Positions 1-12,076 of a DNA stretch of 64,000 bases are shown here, piece by piece (the first letter of the stretch is position 1; each line of letters opens with the position of its first letter). The DNA is from Galeruca laticollis (lineage: Eukaryota; Arthropoda; Insecta; Coleoptera; Chrysomelidae). The stretch is from positions 309,093,484 through 309,157,483 of the forward strand of contig OY998175.1 in assembly GCA_963921935.1 (NCBI GenBank), read 5' to 3'. The notes beneath the pieces are model-generated. The model was not told the DNA's origin. It searched no databases and saw only the letters and a program-made list of their open reading frames with translations. The translations under genes were made by a program, and so were the position numbers.

Positions 1-1448
1 AGTGTTTTAAATGAAACTCACGGTTTCTAGTTAATACCACAATATAACAAAAATTGTTGAAAATTCTAAAAAATTGACAATTGTTTCGATAAAGACAGAA
101 GTTACATTTCATTTGATGCCTACCTGATGTTTAGTAGTTATTTTTGGCTAGACCAAGAAGTGACCTAACTTGCGATTGACTTAATATATGTTAATAGAAA
201 AAAGAAGATGTGATATTACAGATATTGAAGCTTAGATATTATTAGCCCTATGGTGATATCCTGGATATCATTTTTCCAATTAAGATCAGTATAACTGTGC
301 AATGATATAGAAAACCAGGAAAACTATATCTGCTGATCTTTACAATTATCACTTAAGAAGACAGTTTATTAGTGGAGAACTCCCTAGATTTAACTGTTCA
401 TTGACAACTTCATATTGTGGGTTTCTTAAATGTCTTCTAATTTCCATTTCTTCAAGGAAATCCAGTTCTTGCTTCTTTTCACAAATATGCAGCACTTCTA
501 GTTTTGTGTTAGGTGTCAATGAATGATTGATGTCAAGTAGATGTTTTGTGTAGTGGGATTTATCTCGTTGTTTTAATCTGTATGCTCATAAGTGTTCACT
601 GTATCGGATTTCAAAATTCCTAAGGGTCTGACCCAAGTTGACAGCATTACATTCTGGACATTTGAGTTTATATATACCTGACTTCTTTAATGGTGATATT
701 TTTGTTTTTACATTTAACAATTTTGTACTAACGTTACTTTCTGTTTTAAAAGAAATTGTTGTATTCGTTGCTGAAGATATTATCTTTGAAATATTATTAG
801 AAATATTTCCTGCATATGTGATGGTTTTATAAGTTTTCATTTCATCAGTTTGTTTAGGAAATATTAGTTGTAATGCCACTTTTTCCTCTTTTTTATTAAT
901 TAGCTTATTTATCATATCTAATGGATAACCGTTGGATGTTGCTATTTGTCTAATTGTATCAACCTCTCTATCAAAATTACATTTGTTCATAGGAACTGAA
1001 AAAGCTCTATGTATCATTGAATTATATGCCGCTAGTTTATGGGACATGGGGTGATTGGAATTAAATGGAATTGTCACATTAACTCTTTGAATTTTTAAAT
1101 CAATAAAATTGATTGAGCTATTTTCTTCAATTTCTAGTGTAAATTTAATTTTTGGGTGTAAATTATTGATGTGGTTGAAAAATACATCTAATTGTCGTTC
1201 ACTACCCATAAAACAAGCTAATATGTCATCTACATATCTATACCAAAATAAAACATTTTTCGAAGTATATCTTTCTTTCTAAATTGTACATAAAAATGTT
1301 TGCCAAAATAGGTGATATAGGGCTTCACATTGGTAAACCTTCATTTTGAATATATATCTTATTGTCAAAAGTGAAATAATTTTGATTAATGCATACATCA
1401 AATAAGTTAAGTATATCTGATATTATTCCTGGATTAATATTTTTATCT
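1..1448 (-). mobile_element. Penelope-like element, 3' part, inverted copy
   Basis: On the minus strand this stretch runs from within the reverse transcriptase into a GIY-YIG endonuclease and ends at position 1 with the same terminal sequence that closes the plus-strand copy at about 3595. It mirrors 2038-3595. The RT part has in-frame stops (for example just after GLPM), and a stretch just before the VTIPFNSNHP segment is missing compared with the plus-strand copy. The 5' part of the element is absent, and the copy stops where it meets the plus-strand copy near 1448. Confidence 0.85.
586..1209 (-). pseudogene. PLE GIY-YIG endonuclease fragment (207 codons open)
   Basis: Open reading frame starting with residues after the RT catalytic region (GSERQLDVFF) and ending in a CPEC zinc-binding pair followed by the GIY-YIG core (NLGQTLRNFEIRYSEHL). 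This is the endonuclease class attached to Penelope-type reverse transcriptases. The frame then meets a stop (gcTCAtaa region, minus strand) where the plus copy continues for about 60 more residues. It is truncated and part of a dead copy. Confidence 0.8.
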
Positions 1449-3223
1449 TCTAGTAATTTAATTTAATCAAAAATATTGAACCTTCAAAAGTTAAACGTCA
1501 AACAAAAAATGACATTACAGTTTTAAATGCAATCAAAAAGAAAGTAGAAGATAATAACCTAACAGTTACAAAATCTGATAAAGGGAACACAACTGTCATT
1601 ATGAAAACTGAAAATTACAATTCCAAAATATATAACTTTATAAAATCTAGCGATGTAAAAGTTCTTAAAGCAGATCCAACAAAAAATTTTTCTAATAATG
1701 TGAGGGATATTGTTAATAATTCAAATTATCTTTTAAGTGATTACGAAAATAGGTCTATCATACATAAGAATCCTCATTGTCCACAATTATATGGAACCGT
1801 TAAATTACATAAAATAACGAAACCAATTAGACCTATAGTTTCTTATGTTAATGCTCCTAATAATATATTGGCAAAGAGGCTCAACAATATACTTAATAGT
1901 TACAGATATGAATCTCAGTACTCAATTAGAAATTCAATAGAACTAATCAAAAAGTTGAAAGCAATCAACTTGCAAGATAACTATAAACTTATTTCGTTCG
2001 ATGTGACTAATATGTTCACTAAAATTCCTCCTAAAGAATGTCTAATACTTGTAAGAAAATTACTAGAAGATAAAAATATTAATCCAGGAATAATGGCAGA
2101 TATACTTAACTTATTTGATGTATGCATTAATAAAAATTATTTCACTTTTGACAATAAGATATATATTCAAAATGAAGGTTTACCAATGGCAAGCCCTATA
2201 TCATCTATTTTGGCAAACATTTTTATGGACAATTTAGAAAGAAAGATCTTTGAAAGTAATATTTCGAAAAATGTTTTATTTTGGTATAGATATGTAGATG
2301 ACATATTAGCTTGTTTTATGGGTAGTGAACGATAATTATATGTATTTTTCAACCACATCAATAATTTACACCCAAAAATTAAATTTACATTAGAAATTGA
2401 AGAAAATAGCTCAATCAATTTTCTTGATTTAAAAATTCAAAGAGTTAATAATGTACTTGATTATTCAATTTACTGAAAACCAACATAGACTGATGTGACA
2501 ATTCCATTCAATTCCAATCACCCCATGTCACAAAGACTAGTGGCATATAATTCAATGATACATAGAGCTTTTTCAGTTCCTATGAACACATGTAATTTTG
2601 ATAGAGAGATTAATACAATTAGACAAATAGCAACATCCAACGGTTATCCATTAGATATGATAAATAAGCTAATTAATAAAAAAGAGGAAAAAGTGGCATT
2701 ACAACTAATATTTCCTAAACAAACTGATGAAATAAAAACTTATAAAACAATCACATATGCAGGAAATATTTCTAATAATAATTCAAAGATAATATCTTCA
2801 GCAACGAATACAACAATTTCTTTTAAAACAGAAAGTAATGTTAGTACAAAATTGTCAAATGTAAAAACAAAAATACCACCATTAAAGAAGTCAGGTATAT
2901 ATAAACTCAAATGTCCAGAATGTAATGCTGTCTATTTGGGTCAGACCCTTAGGAATTTTGAAATCCGATATAGTGAACACTTACGAGCATACAGATTAAA
3001 ACAACCAGATAAATCCCACTACCCAAAACATCTACTTGACACCAATCATTCATTGACACCTAACACAAAACTAGAAGTGCTGCATATTTGTGAAAAGAAA
3101 CAAGAACTGGATTTCCTTGAAGAATTGGAAATTAGAAGACATTTAAGAAACCCACAATATGAAGTTGTCAATGAACAATTAAATCTAGGGAGTTCTCCAC
3201 TAATAAACTGTCTTCTTAAGTGA
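1448..3223 (+). pseudogene. PLE polyprotein: reverse transcriptase + GIY-YIG endonuclease, nonsense-mutated
   Basis: One reading frame carries everything from about 1448 to the stop before 3224, broken by three in-frame stops: TAA at about 2333 (the sister copy has CAA, Gln), TGA at about 2474 and TAG at about 2486. The frame is open upstream of the first ATG at 1601 (KADKGNT-like segment, typical of PLE RTs). Seen motifs: LYGTVKLHK, FDVTNMFT, GLPMASPISS and the catalytic YVDDILA in the RT, then CPEC and VYLGQTLRNFEIRYSEH of the GIY-YIG domain. The number and kind of lesions suggest a fairly young dead copy. Confidence 0.85.
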
Positions 3224-3595
3224 TAATTGTAAAGATCAGCAGATATAGTTTTCCTTATTTTCTATATCATTGCACAGTTATACTGATCTTAATTGGAAAA
3301 ATGATATCCATGATATCACCATAGGGCTAATAATATCTAAGCTTCAATATTTGTAATATCACATCTTCTTCTTTTTTCTATAAACATATATTAAGTCAAT
3401 AACAAGTTAGGTCACTTCTTGGTCTAGTCAAAAATAACTACTAAACATCAGGTAGGCATCACATGAAATGTAACTTCTGTCATTCTGACGATGATATTGA
3501 TTTATCGAAACAATTGTCAATTTTTTAGAATTTTCAACAATTTTTATTTTATTGTGGTATTAACTAGAAACCGTGAGTTTCATTTAAAACACTAA
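1449..3595 (+). mobile_element. Penelope-like element (5'-truncated, RT plus GIY-YIG)
   Basis: Plus-strand PLE copy beginning inside the RT domain (no start codon for the full polyprotein is visible) and ending with the terminal sequence ending ...TTTCATTTAAAACACT near 3595. It lies head to head with the copy at 1-1448, giving inverted arms of about 1.45-1.55 kb around a roughly 590-base unique centre. PLEs are retroelements that combine an RT related to telomerase with a GIY-YIG endonuclease and often integrate as complex or inverted arrays. Confidence 0.88.
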
Positions 3596-5503
3596 TTTTC
3601 TTTATTAAATTTATACGGAAAACGATTTCAAAAGTAATTATAAACAATGTTTTAAGTTTCTCCGTACATAACAATATTTGTAATAAATATGGAGGGGTGC
3701 ACTTAGCACGTAAATAAACAGTTCGATGTTGGCCACAAGTTTGTTTCTGTATGTTATATCTATGGGTTAATAGATCATTGGATGAACCCTATTGATTTTC
3801 AGCTCACCCATATGATGGGTCCTATAAATCCAGATATTCTACATTTTTGTTTGCCAAATGAGTTTTAAGATAGTTATTTATGGTGTTTTCATTTACCCCT
3901 GTTTCCATTTACCCACATTGACTCTATATAAAATGAGTGAAATGTCTCCATTGTGATAGAAATAGTTGTAACAAATGATAGAGAGACATTGTTCATTTTT
4001 ATCTTGGTTATGACAAATCAGATTATTTTACATTTAGTGATGTCATTGCGCTCTGATTGTGGTTCGCAGTCAGGTGATAATGGGTAATGAATACCGGAAT
4101 TTAAATTAATTTTATTTAATTTAAAACAAATAATTAGGTTCTTAAAATCCTATATTAAATGATTTAAAACAGTCTTTAATGTGTAAAATATAACTTTACA
4201 TGAATGTTTAGGGTGTGTCAGCATCCCTTTTCCTGTTTTCCTGCTGATTGGCAAAAAATGTGTTGAATTTTTTAAATATTGCAGGTTCAAAGACCCCTAT
4301 ACATAAAACATAAAAATAATAAAATAAGTTTTACTTAGGGTCACCCATTCATTTTGTTTGGAATAAAAAGTTTGTTTTTGCATGACTGTTTATTGTAAAC
4401 AAAGATTGTGAGTTTTTTTCAAAAGACATGTATATTTATATATAAAGAAAGCAAAAGAATGTTTAGAAGTTGCAATAAAAAATAAGTAAATTATTTCAAG
4501 ACACAGTTCCAACTATTTTTAGTAATATGTTTGTTCAAACTAATTGGTAGTTTATCTATTGAGGTATTTGAAACCAACCTTGAAATTTGTTAAACAATAA
4601 TAATAATAAATAATAAAAGGATTTTATTCATCATCCAATACTTGAAATGTATATACATATGCACATTTTCAAGCCATACAATAAATATAATCCACACCAA
4701 ATTTTATTGCAAACTAAAAAAGAGGTTGCCATCATGATGTGTTCTCTTTTAAAACTCCCAATATTCCCAAACAATTAGATACAAAATAAAACGGTTTCAA
4801 ATAGTATTTAATAAATTAGTTGAAGTAAAAAGCAAAAATTATGAATATCTGAAGTAGTATTATTAAAATCATTTTTGTTATGTTATCAAATTTATTATAT
4901 TTGAAATTAATAATCTTCTGCCAAGTAAAAATTCTTTTTCAAACAAGATTACACTAATTTACCTATTCACTATACATTCAAGTTAAAAAACAATAATGTA
5001 ATAAAACATTTAAAGATAATATTATCAAGGAAATATTAATAACATTTTTTAGATAAAATAGTTTCTTTTAATATTATACAAATCCATTCAAGGAGAGATT
5101 CATAAGAAATACGTAATTAAGATAAAATATAGCCAACAAAAAAAGAGGAATTTACATAATCAAATAAATTTGTTATACGGAAAATTAAGATTGACAGGAA
5201 ATTTAAACAATATTTTTATTATTTATTTGACTTTGTTTGCTTTTTTCATTTAAAACAAAATATTATTAATTTAACGTCGCAATGATAATATGATTAATAT
5301 AAGATTGTATACAAATATACCAGTTTTAGCATATGCTTTTCAATTATTTAGATTATACATCTTTACAGCCTCCTGATAAATTCCAGTCAATTAATTAATA
5401 ATTTATGTAATGATCGATTGAATATATAAGAAAATGCAATCAATAGGAAAACAAAGATCGGACATAGGTTATTTATATATCTAAATGATTAATAAAAACT
5501 TAC
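3596..5503. other. AT-rich stretch without recognisable gene
   Basis: No convincing coding frame, RNA gene or transposon terminus seen on either strand. It may be intron of the minus-strand gene whose first coding exon lies at 5504-5575, because that exon ends in a good donor pointing into this stretch. Confidence 0.5.
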
Positions 5504-5575
5504 TCTGCTTGTAAATAGATCTTCATCGTATGGTACTTTCTCGTATTTGGCATTCGAAATTAATGATTTTTTCAT
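5504..5575 (-). CDS. First coding exon of an unidentified gene (24 codons)
   Basis: On the minus strand an ATG at 5575 opens a 24-codon frame beginning MKKSLISNAKYEKVPYDEDL and ends exactly in phase 0 at a strong donor (AGA|GTAAGT). The region just upstream on this strand (5580-5720) is GC-richer than its surroundings and looks promoter-like. The peptide is hydrophilic and Lys/Glu/Asp-rich, with no signal peptide. I do not recognise the family. Downstream exons were not found between 3596 and 5503, so they may lie beyond the PLE pair or outside the window. A chance frame next to a chance donor cannot be excluded. Confidence 0.45.
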
Positions 5576-5924
5576 TTCTATTTCCACCGGTTAATTTAAC
5601 AAAAAAAGATCAATAATCACATCGTTACTCGAAAACAACACACACACGATTTTTCGTCGCTGACACTACTGACAGTGACAGTTCGACGATTATATTTGAC
5701 AACACGACGCATACTAGATATAGAGTTCCGAATGTATTTACGTCGACCGATCTTAATAACGGAACATATTTTATATTCTAATTAAACCAATATTATTTAT
5801 TCAATTAGTTACCTTAAGTCGGTATATATTAGTTTTTTTATACTTTATAGAAAAGATAATAACACTTCAAAGTATTAATAACTTTCTTCAGATAAATAAT
5901 GTGCACAGTAGTGACATCTGTAGT

Positions 5925-6560
5925 TTATAATTTGATATGAAAAGCGCAGGTACGGCCTTAAACGGTATATTTGTTATTGATCTATGCATATAACTAGATC
6001 TCCTGAGTTTAAAACTTATTTATTAAATTAATTAAACAGCTGATGATGTTCATTTTATTCCGATTACTACCAAAAGTTTCATGTTATTTATATAAATGGA
6101 TCTCCTGAATTTAAAAATTATTTATTAAATGAATTAATCAGTTGATGGGGACATCTCTCTTAGTTTATAATTTGATATGAAGAGCACAGGTACGGGCTTA
6201 GAAAGTAAATTTTTTATTGCTCTATGTATATAATAGATTCTTTTGAATTTAAAACTTATTGATTAAATTAATTAAACAGTGAGGATCATTTTATTCCGAT
6301 TACTACCAAAAGATCCGTGTTATTTATATAACTGGATCTCCTGAATTTAAACATTAGTTATTAAATGAATTAATCAGCTGATGGGGCCATCTCTAGTTTA
6401 TAATTCGATATGAAGAGCACAGGTACGGGCTTAGACAGTATATTTGTTATTGGTCTATGTATGTAGTTGGATCTTCCGATTTTAAAACTTATTTATTAAG
6501 TTAATTAAATAGCTGAGGATCATTTTATTCCGATGACTACCAGAAGATTCGTATTATTTT
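5925..6560 (+). repeat. Tandem repeat, about 230-bp unit, roughly 2.7 copies
   Basis: The block containing TAGTTTATAATTTGATATGA, then GCACAGGTACGGGCTTA, then ATTCCGATTACTACCAAAAG recurs at about 5928, 6160 and 6393 with scattered substitutions. There is a nested half-unit similarity (CTCCTGAATTTAAAA... ATTAAT). No coding potential. Confidence 0.85.
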
Positions 6561-7035
6561 TATCGAAACATAATTCACTATTGGCTTGATTATTCTAATT
6601 AAAAAAATATTGATAATAGGTAATCATCCAAAAATTCTTTATGATCTCATGTTGTTAAGATTACAGTGGATTATATAAATTGAAATGTATCACTCACTTG
6701 GAAAATACGTTGAATACAATTCCAACCATTTTTTAAAATATGCTCTAAGTTTCTAACAAATTTTCCATGCATTCGTATGCGGAATGATTAACTTCGTGCA
6801 TATAATCTGCGTTCGAAATGATGTAAACCAAATGAAATGTGTAAACACTGAAAATTTTGATAGTTTCACCACATCTGACGGATTGTTATTAAAAATGTCA
6901 TCTATTACGGCAAAAGGTTATTGAAGTGAAACTTTTTATGAGACACTAAAAGAGTTTTGGCATGAGAGTAAAATCGTATAATTAAGATATTTGTTAAACT
7001 CATGTCCTTTTCTAATTTTTATTTACTTAAGCTGG

Positions 7036-7054
7036 GAGAGAGAGAGAGAGAGAG
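7036..7054 (+). repeat. (GA)n microsatellite
   Basis: Run of GA dinucleotides directly upstream of the tRNA-like relic. Confidence 0.9.
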
Positions 7055-7102
7055 ACGTAATGCTGTTATCCCCTCCTGTTGCCCCACTAGATCCAATTAA
7101 CA

Positions 7103-7172
7103 AGCGAAATAGCTCACTTGGGAGAGCTTTAGACTGAGGAACTAAAAAGGTCCCGGGTTCTGTCAGTCAACT
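7103..7172 (+). pseudogene. tRNA-Phe-like pseudogene or tRNA-derived SINE head
   Basis: The sequence closely follows a tRNA-Phe gene: GCGAAATAGCTCACTTGGGA supplies the acceptor-D region and A box, then GAGCTTTAGACTGAGGAACT the anticodon arm and GGTCCCGGGTTC the start of the T arm and B box. The anticodon position reads GAG instead of GAA, the anticodon stem has a mismatch (TTAGA/ACTAA), two extra bases sit before the T arm, and the 3' half of the T arm does not pair. It is therefore a relic, either a tRNA pseudogene or the head of a SINE. Confidence 0.6.
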
Positions 7173-7220
7173 TTTTAATTTATAAATTCATTCTGCCAAA
7201 GTGTTGAAAGTATATCAGAT

Positions 7221-8233
7221 TTTTACTTTTCCGCCAACCTATCTAATATGCGAGAAAAGTATTGGTTTACCCACAAAAAAGTTGGAAATTTGAAAATTTT
7301 TTTTGAGTTATTTTTACGTTATCCATCAACAACAACACGAAAAAATGGTTTTTAGAAAAAAAAATCCCGTGTGTATGTCGTCGTCGTCGTCGTTGTTGTC
7401 GGCCACTTTTCCTTGCAAGTCTTGTTAGCACGATACAGCCTCCGGAGTGCAATAAGTCACCAATTTTATGATGGAATATTGTTAAGGACATTTCACAGAT
7501 GAACCCTATTGATTTTCAGCTCACCAGAGCCAGTACAACGGGTGCTATGGTACTTGAAGTACGACATTTTGTCGTTTTTCGAGAACTTTCAGTTTGTTAG
7601 CACGATACAGCCTCCGAAGTTCAACAAGTCAACAATTTTATGATTGAATATTATTCAGGGCATCTCACTGATGAACCCTATTGATTTTCAGCTCACCAGA
7701 GCCAATACAACCGGTGCTACAGTACTTTAAGTACGATATTTTTGTCATTTTTGGAGAAGTTTCAGTTTGTTAGCACGATACAGCCTCCGGAGTATATACA
7801 AGTGATGAATTTTTTGATTGGATATTATTCAGAGCGTCTTAAAGATGGAACCTATTGATATTGAGCTCACTAAAGCCAGTACAACGGGTGCTGTGGTACT
7901 TGAAGTACCAAATTTTTGTCATTTTTGGAGAATTTTCAGTTTGTTAGCACGATACAGCCTCCAGAGAGTATACGATTGATCAACTTTATGAATAAGTATT
8001 GTTCAAGGTGTCTCACAGATGTACCCTATTGATTTTCAATCGACTAGAGCGAGTACAGCGGGTCCTATAAAACTAGATATACTAAATTTTTGGTTATTTT
8101 TGGAGAAATTTCGGTTTGTTAGCACGATACATACCCCGAAGTGTATACAAGTAACAATTTTATGATAGAATATTGTTCAGGGCCACAGATGCGGAAAAGT
8201 TAGTTTTAATCTGTAAAACCGTTTATTTTCTTA
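7221..8233 (-). repeat. Interspersed element with internal ~170-bp tandem repeats (copy A)
   Basis: Inverted counterpart of 60600-61603. Its left part has a (CGT)n tract (about 7378-7395) and the phrase TTTACCCACAAAAAAGTTGG. Then come five tandem units whose core is TTTGTTAGCACGATACAGCC at about 7428, 7597, 7767, 7937 and 8117 (period about 170-180). It ends in AAAACCGTTTATTTTCTTAA. There is no sustained coding frame. The family (DNA transposon derivative, SINE-like or other) is not recognised. Confidence 0.8.
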
Positions 8234-8295
8234 AATATTCATCCATTTATTCAAAGTAACGGAATTAAATTGAAGATTGACCCAGAATGGTGGCT

Positions 8296-8651
8296 TGAAT
8301 ATGGTTGCTTTATCTACATATCTGCCCCAAAATCCGTTACAGATCTATTGAACTCTGTTCACAATATCGCTCTCCGCGTCTGCCTATATTGAAGCTAATA
8401 AACCACCCCTCTCCTTAAGACGACAATCCCTTCTCCTTTCATATGCTGCCTCATTATCCTCCAATCCTGTTCACTCGCTTTTCACTTCAACGACTAATCT
8501 CCCTACTTACCCTCGAACAACTATCAAATCTATTTCCCAATTGCTCACACCTTTACTCAAAAATCTCCTCTCTCTGACTTCCCCGCTTCTTCTACCTTCT
8601 TCTTCTTTTTGGAACAAAAATATTCCTATAATCGATACCTCATTCATCTTT
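8296..8651 (+). pseudogene. LINE relic (I/Jockey-type, after the RT domain)
   Basis: With small frameshifts the plus strand reads LEYGCFIYISAPKS, then LLNSVHNIALRV, then PPLSLRRQSLLLSYA. This is the region between RT and RNase H found in many insect I- and Jockey-type LINEs. It is short, degenerate and interrupted at its right end by the PLE/hAT chimera. Confidence 0.6.
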
Positions 8652-8813
8652 GACTGAAATTGACTGTCTCGACCCTTACTTCGTGGAATATGCTCATATC
8701 ATCGACGATGATATTGATTTATCGAAACAATTGTCAATTTTTTAGAATTTTCAATAACTTGTATTATATTGTGGAATTAACTAGAGACCGTGAGTTTCAT
8801 TTAAAAACACTAA
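8652..8813 (+). mobile_element. Short PLE retrocopy carrying hAT exon sequence
   Basis: A 162-bp insertion flanked by a perfect 12-bp target-site duplication, TCATTCATCTTT (8640-8651 and 8814-8825). The first ~47 bases (ending ...GGAATATGCTCATAT) match hAT transposase coding sequence that lies beside a PLE at about 29797-29843. The rest is the PLE 3' terminus (TTTATCGAAACAATTGTCAA ... TTCATTTAAAAACACTAA). The PLE body is missing. See the same chimera at 41938-42123. Confidence 0.85.
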
Positions 8814-8825
8814 TCATTCATCTTT

Positions 8826-9486
8826 TATAATAAGCATGCATCTCCCAGTGCACTTGTAAAGAAAGCATTCCTGTAGTGTATCTTTTGAATATTTTTCTTT
8901 TGGGAGTTACTAATTTTCTCAAAATGTTCCCAGTATTTACTTTTTGGTGGCATCTTAATAATTTATCTAAAAAAATCGTATTACCTTTAGGTAAATCTTC
9001 ATCAGTGATACTTCCTCTGACGAGTTACCAAAAAATCAACCTACCGATTGTTCAATGAATTACATTTATGAATAAAAAGTAATCTACTTCTAAACGTCGT
9101 GCCATCTATTTACTAAAATTGCAATCAAAATTTTTAAGGAGATAGTAGATCGAGATGAGCGTCTTTCTAGTCTGCTATGTAATTTGAACGCACCACAAAT
9201 TGTGAACATACCCTTAGTTTAGGTTGACAATAAGATGAGGTAATTTTTTGAATTGAAAGTGTCTTGTCGTTGATTTTATTAATTCTAATAAATTTGAGTT
9301 AGCAGTTGAGTAGATTTGTATTGATTCCTCGTCGAATACACAACATAGTCTTCTAGACAAGATATCTGTAAGGTATCAGATTAATAATAATAATCTTATA
9401 ATGAGCAGGAAATTATAAGACTTGCAACTAACAATTCATATTAGTGTATTGTTTGTTGCCTACCTCCCCTTTCATTAAATATTATG
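8826..9486. other. No recognisable feature
   Basis: AT-rich. A 60-codon frame at 8876-9058 (+) has no recognisable motif, and I do not call it a gene. Confidence 0.5.
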
Positions 9487-11003
9487 GCATTTGATGTCAA
9501 CGTTTATAGAAGAGAGAAGGTTGCCTGATAACTACTCGGCGGGGCAGACGGAAGAGGGGATCGTTACGTCACTGTGGGTGCCAGCTTTGCCAAGGATGTA
9601 TGAATTTATAGAAGTAGGAGTGCATATTATTGTTTACATCGGGTTCTTGTTCCTTTATTAGTATTTATTGTTGTTCTTTTTGTATTTTGTGTATTATAGA
9701 GTACAGACAAAAGAAGTAGACTCATCTGTATTGTTGTGAATGCAACTGGAACTATCGTCACAGAATATTATCGTTGTATATTCTTTGCTACTGTTGTGTT
9801 GGAGTTATTTTATAATTAGTAGAGATCTCAAAAGAGCTCGTTAAGTCATTTAGTCGACAAAGAATATTTGTTAGAATAAATTTAAAAGAAGCTGAAGAAA
9901 AACAAAAAAAGAGAAAATCTCCCTTATCAAAAGAAAAAGGGAATAATTGATAAAAAAATTGTCAAATGAATTTAGTGATTGTCATATATCACTTATTTTT
10001 TACCTTTTAATGTTAATAAACTTTTTTGTATATAGGTTTTTAAGGTAAAATTAGTTTCTTTCAATACCAAATATAAGTAACTTTTAAAGTATCCAGCTTA
10101 AGTTCTGAAAGAAAGAGAAAAAAGGCTTGCCTATGTTGTGTACTATTTTTGTTACATATGTTAGAATAATATTGGTTTCTTACATTAAAAGTAGTGAGTA
10201 GATAGATAAGATTGTATATTATTTGTTTTATCTAGTATTCGTTGCAGCGATGATGTCACTCATGCACCATCAGTCTGGATACTGTTTAAGTGTCATAAAT
10301 GAACTATTTCTTTAGGACCTAAATCATATTAAATTCATAGATATTTATGTTAAGATAAACAAGTTAAACATTAACATGTTGAAGTTTTCGCCTAGACGTG
10401 TAAGATATTTAGATATTTTGTGTGACAGTCTCTCAACAGTTTTGTTATAAGCAAGTCGCTATTTTTGTACATTAATAATATTGACCGTATTTTCGGTAAA
10501 TAAAGTGTTGTGGCGCAAATTATTGGTTTTATTTCTTACATCAGATAACACATATTATATGTATTTTTATAGTTTTTAATAATATCGAACTGTATTTGTA
10601 ATCATGCTACAATACAAATAAAATCTAATACGTTTTATTCTCTGAAAACAAAAAAAAACCTATAAAGCAACACAAATAGAGATAAAGATTGGGTTATTAA
10701 TATGTACATAGTATATTTGAGTTTTTTTCATTTGAATATATGTACTTAAATTAACAAATGCTGCAAAAAATATGTGTTTGTTTGAGAATATATTGTTTTT
10801 TAAAACCAAAACCTATCAGAAGTAGTTTTATATTATTTCAGTGTTCTAGTTACAAGTGGTATTTTAACGAGCGAATATTCGTCCCAATAATAAAATTCAA
10901 ATGTGGCACTCAGGCTGACGTCAATCCTGCGCTTTTTCTACTTGATTCTCATTGGCTCAGAGTTACCAGACAACCTTCTCTCTTATAAACGTTGATTTGA
11001 TGT
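9487..11003. repeat. Diverged inverted repeat pair (arms ~105 bp, 1.3 kb apart)
   Basis: The left arm 9487-9600 contains TGATGTCAACGTTTATAGAA, GAGAAGGTTG, GTTACGTCAC and GGGTGCCA. The right arm 10900-11003, read on the minus strand, contains GACATCAAATCAACGTTTAT, GAGAAGGTTG, ATTGACGTCA and GAGTGCCAC in the same order. Each arm holds a CRE-like TGACGTCA/TTACGTCA word; the right arm also has a CCAAT box. The interior has no clear ORF, though an AATAAA sits at about 10498. This could be the ends of a DNA element or two related promoter/LTR pieces in opposite orientation. Confidence 0.55.
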
Positions 11004-11520
11004 CTTCGATATAAATGTTTCAACTTTGAATATCGATGATCATCGAACATCCTTACTGCAGCTTAACCCTGCCTATAACGCCTAACCTCAAGGAAATACT
11101 CCACCAAAGATTATATACATACTCCACTGCCCCTCTGAGCTAAAGATAGTTTGAGTTTCTCAAAGCTACAAACCTCTAGCATAAAATATAATTTAAGCAT
11201 AGTTGTTAATTTGATCGATGTAAATATTTGTAATTATTCTTTCTGTGCCAATGACCATCGTTGTGTAGGCGTGTTAAACTAGAATATTATCATTTTTTAA
11301 AGAATTATCGTTTTATTTTGTTGACGTTTAAGAATTTTCTTTGTACAGTCAATGACAGTTGTTAATTTTCAACTGATACATATATTATTTTTATAGAAGT
11401 TGAAACTCGAGACTATAGTGTAACTAATATCAATTGAAGATACATAAATATGTTTTGCGTGTGAATTTCACGATATTCTTCAATTTGAGTAAATAATCTT
11501 GTCTGTTTTTATTTTTTAAG

Positions 11521-11893
11521 GGGTTTTATAAATCGTAATTATTCAATTGAGTTTAGAAATGCTATACCAATTGAACTTTGTTTTGAAATAATTGAAAGGA
11601 GTACATTTGGGAGGGATTAAGAGAAAAACAAAAAATCAAAGCATGTTTTTATAGTAATTCCTATTTCTTGTACAGGATTTAGGTTAGTTTAACCACATTT
11701 AATAAATCGTAATCCTTCAATTGACTTTAGAAATACTATAGCAATAGTATTTTGTCTTGAAATAATTTGGTTGAGAATTTATTTGAAAGGTGGTACTTGT
11801 GGGAGTAATAAAAGGGGACGAAAATGTTTTAATAGTACCTAATTTTTCTGTTTCTCGTAAAGAATTTAAATTAGTTCAACCACGTTTAATATA
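11521..11893 (+). repeat. Tandem duplication, ~185-bp unit, two copies
   Basis: The block starting at ATAAATCGTAATTATTCAAT with downstream GGTTAGTTTAACCACATTTA (about 11521-11700) recurs, diverged, at about 11700-11893. Non-coding; the gene at 12077-13372 (-) ends just beyond it. Confidence 0.75.
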
Positions 11894-11966
11894 TTAGAGT
11901 GATGGAACTATTTTCTATGATACACATTGAATAAAAATACAAAAATTGAGTCAATTTCATAAAACA

Positions 11967-11972
11967 TTTATT
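11967..11972 (-). terminator. Poly(A) signal AATAAA for the ASCIZ/ATMIN-like gene
   Basis: Minus-strand AATAAA about 105 nt past the stop codon of the 12077-13372 gene. Confidence 0.6.
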
Positions 11973-12076
11973 TGTTCATAAAGTACATCTGCAGAATCTC
12001 AAAGCAACTACTAAATTTAACAAACACAAAATTATTCCATAATGAAACATTTAAAAACAATAAAAAACAATTATAG

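Noticed and set aside
7267..7491. 74-codon minus-strand ORF with an Arg run
   Set aside because: Arg run comes from a triplet tract inside an interspersed repeat; the same occurs in the copy at 61328-61561.
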